The notes under the pieces are model-generated. The model made no database searches. It saw nothing but the letters and a program-made list of their open reading frames with translations, and was not told where the DNA came from. This document shows positions 47,385-58,400 of a stretch of 64,000 nucleotides of DNA, piece after piece. The translations under genes and the position numbers were made by a program. This stretch comes from Drosophila miranda (lineage: Eukaryota > Arthropoda > Insecta > Diptera > Drosophilidae): assembly GCF_003369915.1 (NCBI RefSeq), contig NC_046674.1, forward strand, positions 15,190,001 to 15,254,000, given 5' to 3'. The stretch's first letter is position 1. Every line of letters starts with the position of its first letter.

Positions 47385-48802
47385 ATGGCACAATTTACAC
47401 TGTGAGTATAAGTATGGATGACGGTGCACAGTAACATCGGTGCCGTCCCTAAATGGGGTCGCTTTACGCAGCCCATAGCCGACAGCGCAAGAATCAGATT
47501 ACTTTGGTGTTGTTGCGCTCTGTGGCGGCACGGCTTCCGTCGAATGGAGCTTTGTTTATCTATTGACGGGACGCCGCACCGCACCACCACTCGTCGCAGT
47601 ATTATGCAAGGGAAATCGACGACCCGACCGTCTACTCAGCACTAATACATATATCATAAAATTAAAAACCATTTTTTTTGTGGTTTTTGGTATTTGAAAC
47701 GGGGCTCGATCAGCTACAACAAACATAATGCGCCGCCCAGCAACGACATTACACGCGTCGACTGCGATCATGTGCCCCTGTGCTCCGCCAACGACGTACA
47801 GCTAAGATTCCTGGTGCCCGATGACCTGACTGAGGTGAGTTGCCAAAGTGTTTGCAAAATTTTCGAATCCAATCTTTCCATTGAGCCTGACTTAAAGAAT
47901 AATAATCCTTCTGTGTTATCATTCCATCCCTCTCCCGCTGGGCGTTGCAGGTGCGGCAACTGTGCCAAGAATGGTTTCCAATCGACTATCCACTCTCATG
48001 GTATGAGGATATTACCTCAAGCACGCGCTTCTTTGCGCTGGCAGCTGTATATAATCTGGCCATAATTGGTTTAATTGTTGCCGAAATCAAACCGTATCGA
48101 AATGTCAATAAGGAGGTAATAGCCAATATGAGTGATAGTGATGAATTGTACACCAGGCTGAGCGGTTTTCCAATGCAGGACAAGGGCATATTGCCCGACT
48201 CGATGGGTCGGACCGCGGACGTGGGCTACATTTTGTCCCTGGGCGTGCATCGGTCGCATCGACGCAATGGGATTGGCTCGCTGCTGCTGGATGCCCTAAT
48301 GAACCACCTGACGACGGTCGAACGGCACTCGGTGAAGGCAATCTTCCTGCACACGCTGACCACTAACCAACCTGCCATATTTTTCTATGAAAAGCGAAGG
48401 TAGGTAGAGCAGAGCTGTCGTGTGCGTGTTCTCCGCTTATTAACGCCTTGCCCTATTTTAGATTCACGCTACACTCGTTCCTGCCCTACTACTACAACAT
48501 ACGGGGCAAGGGCAAGGACGGCTTCACCTACGTGAACTACATAAACGGAGGCCATCCACCTTGGACACTACTATATCCTTTTTCAAAATGCTTTTACTGT
48601 ATTGCTTGTTTGATTTGTATGTTTATGGTTTCCCTCTACTTTTGGTTGCCCTCTTAACTCTTGCCGCACAGATCACATCAAGCACTACGCCACCAAGGTG
48701 CGTCACACCAGCACCCTCTGTGTGTGGATGGCTTCCCGTGTGCAGCAGGTGGTGCGTTGGTTCTACCACAAGCTGCTGATGCGATTTAACTTCATTGAAT
48801 GA
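47385..48802 (+). CDS. Naa60: N-alpha-acetyltransferase 60 (join 47385..47401, 47714..47834, 47951..48399, 48462..48572, 48670..48802)
   Basis: 276 residues in this model. The GNAT fold runs from DVQLRFLVPDDLTE through WFPIDYPLSWYEDITSS and IVAEIKPYRNVNKE to the acetyl-CoA loop in GVHRSHRRNGIGSLLL, then FLHTLTTNQPAIFFYEKRRF. The conserved NGGHPPWTLL follows, and the tail (QQVVRWFYHKLLMRFNFIE) is an amphipathic, membrane-binding helix. NAA60 acetylates N-termini of membrane proteins at the Golgi. The fourth intron is AT-AC (ATATCCTTTT … TTAACTC…CAC), a U12-type intron; removing it gives LLDHIKHY in frame. The start is the weak point: the frame before 47714 has no ATG, so I splice a 17-base exon (MAQFT, then CT) to CAG at 47713, which is phase-correct but unproven. 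The poly(A) signal is at 49677-49682. Confidence 0.85.
48573..48669 (+). other. U12-type AT-AC intron in Naa60
   Basis: Donor ATATCCTTTTT is an exact match to the U12 5' consensus. The branch-site-like CTCTTAACTC lies about 12 bases before the terminal AC, as U12 introns require. Splicing gives CTA-CT/A-GAT and an unbroken conserved protein, while a GT-AG alternative is not available. This is one of very few such introns expected in a fly genome. Confidence 0.88.
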
Positions 48803-49884
48803 GGCAAGACAGGACCAAGGACTGACTGCAACGCGACTGGACAACCACAAAAGGCATTCTTCCGCGTCACAAACAAAACAAACACTTTCAATTCTGATTC
48901 TGCGTCAGCATAATCGGGCATAGCATTCATTATGTTATGTCATTCTGCTGAGCATGTTGAGCATATATACACATATATAATTGCACACAATCGCACACAC
49001 CCACACACACACACACACCGCCCCCATACAATACAATACACCTTCATTATAAATGTTAGGCAATATGCAGGTATGCAGATCATTTCGTTTTTATACAAAA
49101 TAGAATAACAAAAAAGAGAGAAGAACTAAAAAACAACTAGAGAAAGGAGCTTGAGTTGAAAGATGTAAAGATAATTTTATATGTGTATTATTACGTTTTA
49201 AATGATATTTGTTCAATGCTGTAAATAGTCTTATAATGTTTAAATGCTGCTGTAACCGTTTGCCCATGGCGCGCAAGTGATTTTGATACTTTCTGTTTTG
49301 GACATATTCCATATACTATTTAATGTGTGTATGTATGTTTCTTTGTACGTTTTACTATTATTATTATTTTTTTTTTGGTTAGTTCCACGCACAAGACAGT
49401 CATTTAGTTTAGCGAAAACCAACAACAAAGATGCTCATGCTTTAATGCTTAAATTATGGAATCTGCACGAAAATAGCTTTGAACTGAGAACGAGAAGCGA
49501 ATACTATATATGTAGCATCCAATCATAAACAAAACAACCCAACAACAACACAAAACCTATCAAAACTCTGTTCGCTGTTTCTATAGTATTTTGTAAAAGT
49601 ATTTTAATGCAACTTGTTTCGCAGCTAATTCATATTATTTTAGGCACAATTTATTTAGCGAATTGTAATATTTTTAAATAAAAACTTGTAAAGTTATGAA
49701 ATGAAAAATTTGTTCGGATAAAATTTATTTACATATATAAATGAATGTATATTTGAATCACCCGCCTGCAGCAGCAGTGCTGTAAAACAAGTGCCGCGGG
49801 TTTTAAAATACACTCCAAGATAACTTGGTAACTTGTAAGGAAAGAGAAAGAATATATATGTACACAAGGAGCATTTACATGCAG
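48803..49884. other. Naa60 3' UTR and flank
   Basis: About 0.9 kb of 3' UTR with a (CA)n tract (48996-49018), ending near AATAAA at 49677. No coding frame of note. Confidence 0.5.
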
Positions 49885-50755
49885 TAGTATTTTCCGCGGC
49901 TTAAATCAAGTTGTTCGCTTGTTTGAATAGAGGAGGTTTAAGTGGGCTAAGTTCTTTTTTTTGCGCCGGTACATTTCGAAAATTGTAGGGTATATTTGAA
50001 TGACAATGTCCAAATTTGTCATACATTTCCCATTCAGGTGTCGCTTTCGATAGTTACATACCAATGTAGTTAGAATGTACCGAATGTGTAGTTATTGTGT
50101 AGTTTTTCACACTGGCGCTTCCATGGGGCTTGTCAACGTACACATTTCCCATTCAGGTGTCGCTTTTGATATTTACATACAAATGTAGTTAGAATGTAGC
50201 TAATGAGTAGTTATTGTGTAGTTACTATGTAATCAAAAAAATACTTTTCTGAATATTGGTGTTGACCTTTTTTGCTTAAACCTTATTTTATAAGCAATCC
50301 AATAATGATGAGTTCTTAAAATTAACTTTCCGTGTATAAATGTGATTAGATTATCAGATAAAACTATATTTTCATGGCTGAGAGTCCTAGCTAGCTAGTA
50401 ATATTAAACGGAATCTCTAAATTGAGCAATATGAACGACTATCTTCTTTCGTTTGTTTTGTTTGACCTATTTCGCTACAAACTTTTTTTTTGGTTTGACC
50501 GATTTTGCTGAAACCTTTTTTAGACAAGATCCAATAAAAGCAAGTGTTTAAAATAAACCATTCAAGTAGAAAATAGGTTCATTAATTGGATAAAATTATG
50601 TGGGCAGGGCTGAGAGATCTATATAGCTGGTAATATTCGAAGGAATATCAAAAACGAGGAATTCGTACAACAGAACTAGAATTCGTCAGTATATTTACGG
50701 TATATTTTTAAAATGAGACCGTATATATTTATCAAAAAGTCTGCTGTCACACTGC
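49885..50755 (+). repeat. Composite repeat region with copy 4 of the promoter-bearing repeat
   Basis: Left-half signature at 49888-49952 (CCGCGGCTTAAATCAAGTTGTT … GTGGGCTAAGTTC). Then come a tandem duplication at 50022-50230, an older, eroded right half at about 50270-50432 (CTAGCTAGTAATATTAAACGGAAT), and a younger copy at 50558-50755 with TTATGTGGGCAGGG, GGTAATATTCGAAGGAATATC and CAGTATATTTACGGTATATTTTT. The mixture suggests nested or repeated insertion into one site upstream of ATPsynB. Confidence 0.72.
50022..50230 (+). repeat. 119-bp tandem duplication
   Basis: Two units begin ACATTTCCCATTCAGGTGTCGC at about 50023 and 50142 and remain similar through TTACATACNAATGTAGTTAGAATGTA and TAGTTATTGTGTAGTT. 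They differ at several positions, so the event is not recent. Confidence 0.8.
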
Positions 50756-51055
50756 CCAGCTAAACTACATATGTTCAATAGAACTTGAATTTGTCAGTAT
50801 ATTTACGGTATATTTTTAAAAGGAGACCGTATATTTCGGTATATTTCTGAGGGGCAGACCGTATTTTGCTTATCGAAAAGTCTGCTGTCCCACTGCCCAG
50901 CTATACTACATATGTACAATAGAACTTGAATTCGTCAGTATATTTACGGTATATTTTTAAAAGGAGACCGTATATTTCGATATATTTCTGAGGGACAGAC
51001 CGTATTTCATATCGAAAAATCTGCTGTCACACTGCTCAGCTAAACTGTCACACAC
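50668..51055 (+). repeat. Tandem triplication of the repeat's promoter end
   Basis: Three units begin near 50668, 50777 and 50918 (last period 141 bases). Each runs from A(A/C)NAGAACTTGAATT…GTCAG through TATATTTACGGTATATTT and GACCGTATAT to a CTGCTGTC(A/C)CACTGC box. Units 2 and 3 add a second GGTATATTTC (or GATATATTTC) and a TATCGAAAA word, a half DRE. The Motif 1-like box TGTCACACTGCC is one base off the perfect core in units 1 and 3 and two off in unit 2. ATPsynB starts 49 bases after the third unit. Confidence 0.82.
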
Positions 51056-51104
51056 AACCAATCGTCTGATCGGGATATTTTAATTCGAAAACGGAATTGA
51101 AAAA

Positions 51105-52158
51105 ATGTTCTCCAGAGCTGCCCTACTTACAGGTAAACCCCAAAAATAGTGCAGAATACCACAAAGCCCGCGACATAGTATAGTTTAATTGGTGTGTACA
51201 TAACAAGCCGCTGCACGCGACCGTGAAAATTGTTACGGCACTGCAAAAACGACGGACATCGTGGTTTATGTAATCACCCTCGCAGTGCAAACGTAGAATT
51301 ATGTATAGTTTTCGCAAACATTCTAGGAAGTGGTTATCAATAACTTATCTTCTGAAAATACTAATTGGTGTCAATCGTCTTGCAGTCCAGCGCCCATTGA
51401 CCGTGGCCGCCACCCGGTCGGCTGCTGCCGCCGCTGGTCAGTCTGGCAGCGGATCCATCGAGCGCCGCCAGCGCCCCGAACATCCCGGCAAGGTGCGCCT
51501 GGGCTTCGTGCCAGAGGAATGGTTCCAGTTCTTCTACAACAAGACCGGTGTCACGGGTCCCTACACATTCGGCGTGGGTCTGATCACCTACCTGTGCTCC
51601 AAGGAAATCTACGTCATGGAGCACGAATACTACAGCGGCCTGTCGCTGGGCATCATGGCCATTATTGCTGTGAAGAAACTTGGCCCAGTGATTGCCAAGT
51701 GGGCTGATGGTGAGATCGATGTAAGTGCCAGACAATTAAACGTCAAACTCGGGTCAGGATCACTAATCAATAATTCACTGTAGAAAATCGAAAGCGAGTG
51801 GAAGGAGGGCCGCGAGGCCGAGCTCAAGGTTCTGTCCGATGCCATCGAGGCCGAGAAAAAGGAGCAATGGCGCGCCGATGGTGCCTTGCTCCTGATGGAT
51901 GCCAAGAAGGAGAACATTGCATTGCAGTTGGAGGCCGCCTTCCGCGAGCGCGCCATGAACGTCTACTCCGAGGTCAAGCGTCGCTTGGACTACCAGGTGG
52001 AGTGCCGTCACGTTGAGCGTCGCCTTAACCAGAAGCACATGGTTAACTGGATCACCACCAATGTGCTGTCCAGCATCTCGCCCCAGCAGGAGAAGGAGAC
52101 TCTCAACAAGTGCATTGCCGATCTGAGCGCCCTGGCCCTGCGCGTCAAGACCGCTTAA
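51105..52158 (+). CDS. ATPsynB: Mitochondrial ATP synthase subunit b (join 51105..51132, 51386..51720, 51784..52158)
   Basis: 245 residues. Exon 1 (MFSRAALLT) and the start of exon 2 form the mitochondrial presequence. The mature protein has GFVPEEWFQFFYNKTGVTGPY, two membrane segments (about 70-125) and a long charged helix (EIDKIESEWKEGREAEL…) that forms the peripheral stalk joining Fo to F1. KRRLDYQVECRHVERRLNQKHMVNWI is the conserved end of that stalk. Introns: donor GTAAAC / acceptor TCTTGCAG (253 bases) and donor GTAAGT / acceptor ACTGTAG (63 bases). Both joins keep the frame. The gene is single-promoter, nuclear-encoded, and has the triplicated repeat end directly upstream. It is convergent with the LRR gene, with 251 bases between stops. 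Confidence 0.92.
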
Positions 52159-52409
52159 ACGACTCGAGTTTTAGTTGCTAATTTGTACATTTAAACAAAG
52201 TCGATCGCCGGAAACAAACATTACAATGCCCGAACAATGATACATATATCTATTACACGCAATACATCCTCTGTGTCTGAAAACATTCTTTATGAAATTG
52301 TCGTTTAGTTCAAGAAATGGATGCTGTTTAAAATTAATATCTTTTTTTTCTGTGAATATGTAAGCATGTGTAAGCACATGTGTAGGCAATGTTGCGCTTA
52401 TGTTTGGTA

Positions 52410-54361
52410 TCAGTCTACTGCTGCACTGGCATCGTCTTCATCGAAGGCATCTGTGTCCTCCTGCTCCACCTCGAAATCGGCGTGAATCTTCTGGCGGCGT
52501 GCGGCCTGCAAATTCTGGATACAGTAATCCACCGCCGTGACGACGCAGAGAGGACGCTCTCCCTTGTAGTAGCCAGTGTTCTCCCGCAAATACGTCACCC
52601 TCTTGGAAGTCAGCCACTGTTGGAGCTCCACAAAGCAGGTGCACTGCCAGGGATTCCCCTCGATCGCAATGCGATTCAGACTGGGAAAGGTGTCGTTCAA
52701 AGCAACTAGAAAAGTGAGTTTGTTGTTGTCGATAAGTAGCTCCATGACGCTGCTCAGGCAGTCCATTACATCGGGGCCGATCTCTTCCAGCAAATTGTGA
52801 CCCAGATGGAGTTTCTGCAGATGCCGCATGGGTGCAAACATGCGCACGTCCAGGGATCGCAGCTCATTGTGGCCCAGCGACAGGTACTCCAGGAAGGGTA
52901 GCGAGGAGAAGGCCAGCGGATGCAGGCGCTTCATACGATTGGCGTTCAGGTTGAGCTTGCGCAATCGCGTCAATGTGTTGCCCCCAAAGGCCTGCTCCTC
53001 GAAGTACTCCAGGCTGTTGCGCGACAGATCCAAAGTGTCCAGGTTGGCCAATGCCGCAAATGCTCCTGGCTTGATCTCCAGTATATCGTTGGACTGCAGA
53101 TACAGCTTGCGCAGTGATCCAAGACCCACAAAGTGGCCGCTGCTCAGGCTGGCAATGCTATTCCTGGACAAATCCAACGCCTGCAGTCGAGGCAACACCC
53201 TGAATTGGTTGTCAAAGAGCAGTCGTATGTGGTTCCCAGCCAGATCCAGCTGCTGCAGATTCAGCACAAAGTTTTGGGCGGCTCCGAAGACACTGGGACG
53301 CAGGGCATCGAGTGCATTGTGCGAAAGGTTCAGCACTCGCAGCTGGTTGAGCGGCAGAAACGTTTCCTGGGCAATACAGGTCAATCGGTTGCCACTGAGC
53401 TGCAGCTCCAGCAGACCATGCAGACCACGAAAAGCACTTACATCCAACTAGAAAGAAGAGTTAATTCAGACAGCATGACTTGGGATCGAGTGTTAGTAAT
53501 ATTGTTTTCTCAGAACCCCCTGATATAGCTTTCCTCCCTCAAAAAGTAAGGCCTAGATCCCCTCTCCAGGCCAAGGGCCAACATGGGTAATTGACTAGAT
53601 CAAAACCCCCAGCTAAATACACAAATGATTGTCGGATACGTTCGATTCGATGAGCAAACCCACCAGATTCTGCTGACTCACCTGTGCCAGGCGATTTTCG
53701 TGGAGCAACAGCTGCTGCAGTTGGGGGCAGACACCGAAGCTGACATTAACCAGTCGATTGTGGCTAAGATCCAGACGATTGAGCAGCGGTAAGTGGGGCA
53801 GCTCGCAGCCGGTGAGGGCATTGTGTGAGAAATTGGCATAAATCAATTTGCGCAGATTGCCGAGGACGTCCTTTGTGAGCAGCTCCAGGCGGTTGTGGCT
53901 GGCATCGAGGTGCTGCAGCGCTGACTCAACCGCAAAGTGGCTGCCATGGAGCTCGCCCAGACCGCAGCCGCTGATGTTTAAGTGCCGCAGATTGGGCAAA
54001 AGGGAGAAGCCCTGGGTGTGTAGATTCAGTTGTTGGACTGCAGATAGATCCAACTCGACCAGATTGGCCAAATACTCGACACTTGTGTCTGCAGGGGAAG
54101 CGGTGAGATGTTTGTGTGTGCGGGTCTACTAGTCATCATGAATCGCTTACCTGAGTCTAGGGCCAGTTCTGTGCGTTCATTTCTCACCGCCAATGAATGC
54201 CAGTTCTCGGCCCCCACATCAGACAGATCCTGCAGACTGGCTAATTCACGACACTCGAAGCTGCGCCAGGCCAGAGTCTGGCAGGGAAGAGCCCCGACCT
54301 GGGGGAAGCCCCTGCAGCAGAGCCACAGAGCGGACAAAACCCAATTGGCATTCACCAACAT
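52410..54361 (-). CDS. Secreted leucine-rich-repeat protein (complement join 52410..53447, 53682..54088, 54151..54361)
   Basis: 551 residues in the chosen model. The N-terminus (MLVNANWVLSALWLCCRGF) looks like a signal peptide. An upstream in-frame ATG at 54397 would add 12 residues; I prefer 54361 because it puts the hydrophobic core at the usual distance. About 14-15 LRRs follow in LxxLxLxxNxL spacing (LRHLNISGCGLGEL, LQQLDLAGNHIRLL, LRKLNLNANRMKRL). A Cys-capped C-terminal unit (NPWQCTCFVELQQW … GYYKGERPLCVV) comes next, then an acidic tail. There is no obvious membrane segment, so the product is probably extracellular; some fly relatives act as cell-surface or matrix proteins. The specific orthologue is not recognised. 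Introns are GTAAGC/CTGCAG and GTGAGT/TTTCTAG. Confidence 0.82.
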
Positions 54362-54397
54362 TCCTGCTCCACAGTTTGGCCACAACTGAAACCTCAT

Positions 54398-55445
54398 TCA
54401 AGCGATGATAAGAACAACCGCAGAATGCAAATGGGAATGCAAATCCAGTTTACCCAGAGACAGAGTTCGGGGAGAGTCAAAGCCGGTTTGGCGCGTCATC
54501 GGCCCAGGGGCCGGACACTCCACAGCTGAGTGCCGCCTGCTGAGGAGGAGGATGAAAACCACACTATGTTTTGTTTATCTTTCTCTATTGATAGGTACTC
54601 TCTATAACTTTTTAATAGGCTTAGCAAGTGGTTTACATACAGTACGGTACGAGTATACAATATTGGGTTTACATAATACGTTTTTGGATAATTACTTTAC
54701 GATTATATTATATTATATTATTGTGCTCTTGTACGAAAAACAAAAACAAAAAAATTGATTGTGTGTGTGTGTATTTTCTTTCCATTTTTGCTGCCGCATG
54801 CTGCGAGTGGTAATCATTGTTTATCATTAGGTCATAGTACATATAATACAAAATACAAGGAAGTTAAACCAGGAAAAACTCTCTAACTTATACTAAAACT
54901 TAGGCAACAAAATTAACAATAAGAAGTTGGTATCTATGTACTTCAATATCTGTTTAGGAGTATAAATCTATTATAATATATAGGTATGTATGTATTAAAA
55001 AAAATATATATATATATAGATTTGTAGGGTATATATTCCACTAATCGCACAGGTTTCTGTTTCTATATTTGTGCTTATAATCGTCTCGTTTAACTGGAGG
55101 CCAAGATTGGAAGTCAAAAACTAAGCCAGAATATCGATCTTAGTTTATATTGAAGCAAAGGATATACATACTACATATATATGGTTAATATTCAAGTATA
55201 TTTCGGTGTATCCAAACTGCATTTCTAACTGCACTTCCAGAGCGTTTCCCATTTATAAAACCCAACTATGGTAAGAATCAAGAATCATCATCAACATTCA
55301 CTAATTATTATATATTGTATAAGTTTTCTTTATGTTTGGAGCTGTTTAATCTTAAGACTTGCTTGCGTCGGCAAAATAATTTTTTTTTTGGGGGGGGCGG
55401 GGATATAATCAGGGCGATCGGAGTCCGAAGAAACTGGTATCTAAA
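54398..55445. other. Gap between the LRR gene and the coiled-coil gene
   Basis: AT-rich, with ATATATATAT near 55003-55017 and a G-rich run (GGGGGGGCGGGG) at 55390-55401. It probably includes the coiled-coil gene 3' UTR and the LRR 5' flank. No gene supported. Confidence 0.5.
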
Positions 55446-58400
55446 TCAGACTATAGTTACGGTTGGGCTTGTCATCTTGTTGCTGTTGTACAACGGCTGA
55501 TAGTGTGCACTCGCCCCGTGGTGTCCATTGCTGGTCTTCATTTTGGCGCTCTGGCAGCTGCCATTCGGATACCGCATCTTTACCCCGTTCTGTGCATGGA
55601 GATGGCTCTGCGCGGCAACGGATCCGGGCAACGATAGCGATGAGGTGGACGATGACGATGACTTGCTGCTGCCATTCTGCAGGGGCAACGGATCCCCGAT
55701 CAGCGTTATACGAACGGGCTTGTAGGTGTTGGCATTGCGGGTGGCCGCCTCCGCCGTGTCCCAACCGATGGAAGCGCGTCGCGGCGTGCCCGGATAAGAG
55801 GCAGCTGCAGCCAGCTGCTGGTTGTAGTTGGTCAGCGTCGTGGAGATGATGGTGTGGCGGCGGGTCTGGCTCAGGGTCGGACACTGGCTAGTGTTGGCGC
55901 CCGTGGCCGTGGGCGCGGGCGTGGGCTGCTCCTTCTCCTGGTGGTGGTTCTGGTGATGGCGAATGATGGTGGTGGCGGCCAGCGTGGAGTCGTGCAAGTG
56001 GAGCATCGGAAAGTGTGTGGTATAACTGGTATATTCGGGCTTACTTCTGCGAACAGAGAGGGCAGGATTAGTGTGCTGTTTCCACATGATACGTTGGTTT
56101 TATTGAAGGAAATTCTTTGTTTTGAATATGCCACAAGAGCTGTCTACGGAACGAAGAGAAGAGTGGATGCCAGTCGGAAATGTTTTGGAGTTGGATTTGA
56201 GAGAATGTCGGAATATCTTCAATCTGCTTTGGAATGCCTTGAGTGGCTGAAACTCCCCAGGTTCTTCATTCATGATTCATCTGGTACTTCCGACTGCCAT
56301 CCATCCTCGTCTCTTCGAAGTTTTTGGTTAGTTGCTGGTTTGCTTTACCTTGGGACTCTATTTAATTGCCGCATGCAATTACAATTTTTCACAAACAGTG
56401 TTAAATTTTCAGTGACAATTAGTAACGATTGCTTAGAACACTAGCTACTGGCTAACTTTTGTGTATACTTTTCGTATACATATCTATCTTAGATCTTAGA
56501 TTAAAGCTTAGATTTCACTGCTTAGTTTGTCTCTTAGTTAGGGTTTGATTAGTTAATGCTTTGGATGATTAGATCAAGTGCATGAATTACAATTGTCCAG
56601 ACAGTTGTAGCTTAGGTGTAGGATACATAACAGATTGATGGCACAGAGCACAATGATGGCTAGTATGAAATCACAAAATAATACCTGTGGCTCCCCAAAT
56701 TGTAGTCTATATATATATATATTTATTGTGGTTGAGATAGAGTGTGGAAAGTGGTTAGATATGTAAGTGTTTTTTGTTTTTGTTTTGGGGGGGGGGTGTG
56801 TGTATTCCATGGGAGGCATTACAAAAGAGAGAGAGAGAGAGATGCACATTGGTTAATCATGGGGTAAGGCTTTGCGAATAGGGTCTAAAGTGGGTCTATT
56901 GTTAGTTAATTGCAAAATGGAAAATTCCACCTCCTGCTGCCGTTGCTGCTGTTGCAGCTTCGGCATTCGGCTTTGGCTACTGCTGGCTGAATCCAGTCTA
57001 ATTAGACTGCTCCAATTGCAATTTGTTGCCATTAACGTCAACAGCCGGCAGCCGGAAAGTGGCCAAACTGATTTGCATGCCACCAACGGACCATGAAGCT
57101 GAAGCTGAAGCTGAAGCTGAAGCCGAAGCCGAAACCGAGACTCCATGCCACCATTAAAGCAGCAGCAGCCTGCAGACAGCAGCAGCCGGCATCGTTTTGT
57201 ATTAGTTTTGTTAAGCTGCGGCCCCTGCCCCAGCTGCGGCTTTTGTGGTCTGATGAAAGGCCCCAAATATGACGAGGTACCCAGTACGAGGATTAGAGAA
57301 AAATTACAAAAATACCAAAATATACAACCGAAAATTGAAAATTGAAAATGGGAAATGGGAAACTCAAAAGATAGAAAGATAGAAAACATGAATTGTCTTG
57401 GGCCTACCTGGACAAACCCTCCGCACCAATGGCAAGTGGTCGTGTCTGTGAAAGTGGAATCGGAATTGAAATAGAAATATTCGACAGCTTTCGGTTAGTC
57501 AATTGTTTTTTGTTGTGCAACACACATATCATTGTTAGGTATCTATAAGTACATGGAGGGGAGATCTGCTTACCCGCTCCGTCTGGGTGGCCATGCTGAT
57601 GAGCTCCTTGCTGGCATCGCCGCCGTTGCCGTTGCCGCTGCCAGTGCCGCCGGCCTGTTGCCTCTTCTCGGACTCCAGTTGCTCGATGAGATCGCGCTGC
57701 AGGCGTATAGTGCGATCACGATCATCGACTTGACCCTGCCACACATTAGACAACAGGCAGAGAGGAATATAAAGAGAGAGAGAGAGAGAGGGAGAGAGGG
57801 AGATAGAGATAGAGATACGTAAATGTCAGTTCGGTCTTGTGGAGCGAGGCATAAAAGGTCACTAGCAGATACAAGATATTGTATTTATAACTAAGCCAGA
57901 GAGTGTGTAAAAATCATATCTATACGAGTATAAATTGCTAGGCAAATCTTGGCTTCTTTTTTGGACAGTCATGCTTTGATTGTTCCATTGTTTTGTGTAT
58001 GTACATATGTATGCCACAGTCAGTCAATCAAAGCATGTCTATCAATCACAACAACAGCTAAAGACAACTCCGTAAACTTTCAACTGAATGACTGTATGTC
58101 TCCGCGTGTGTTCTGAGTTTTAAAATCAAGGTGCAGAATAGCATATAGGTAGGTACATACATCTATATAGTATATAAGATAATAGATTTACAAATAAGCA
58201 AAGAGATATATTAGGTATTCCTTCTGGATTTTTCATAGTATGTATTTTACATGCCACATGGAGGATAGATAGTTTCCATGTATCTAATAAACATTAAAGA
58301 ACAACAGCAATAGAGAATACAATACGATAGTATGAGAGTGTCCTGCTTTCGAATCGATTTGGTTTGGTATTGTTTGGTTTTGTGGTGGTCCAGAGCTTAT

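Noticed and set aside
48573-48660. Naa60 reading through into LYPFSKCFYCIACL… as a membrane tail
   Set aside because: The hydrophobic read-through is the translated U12 intron; the AT-AC splice restores the conserved C-terminus.
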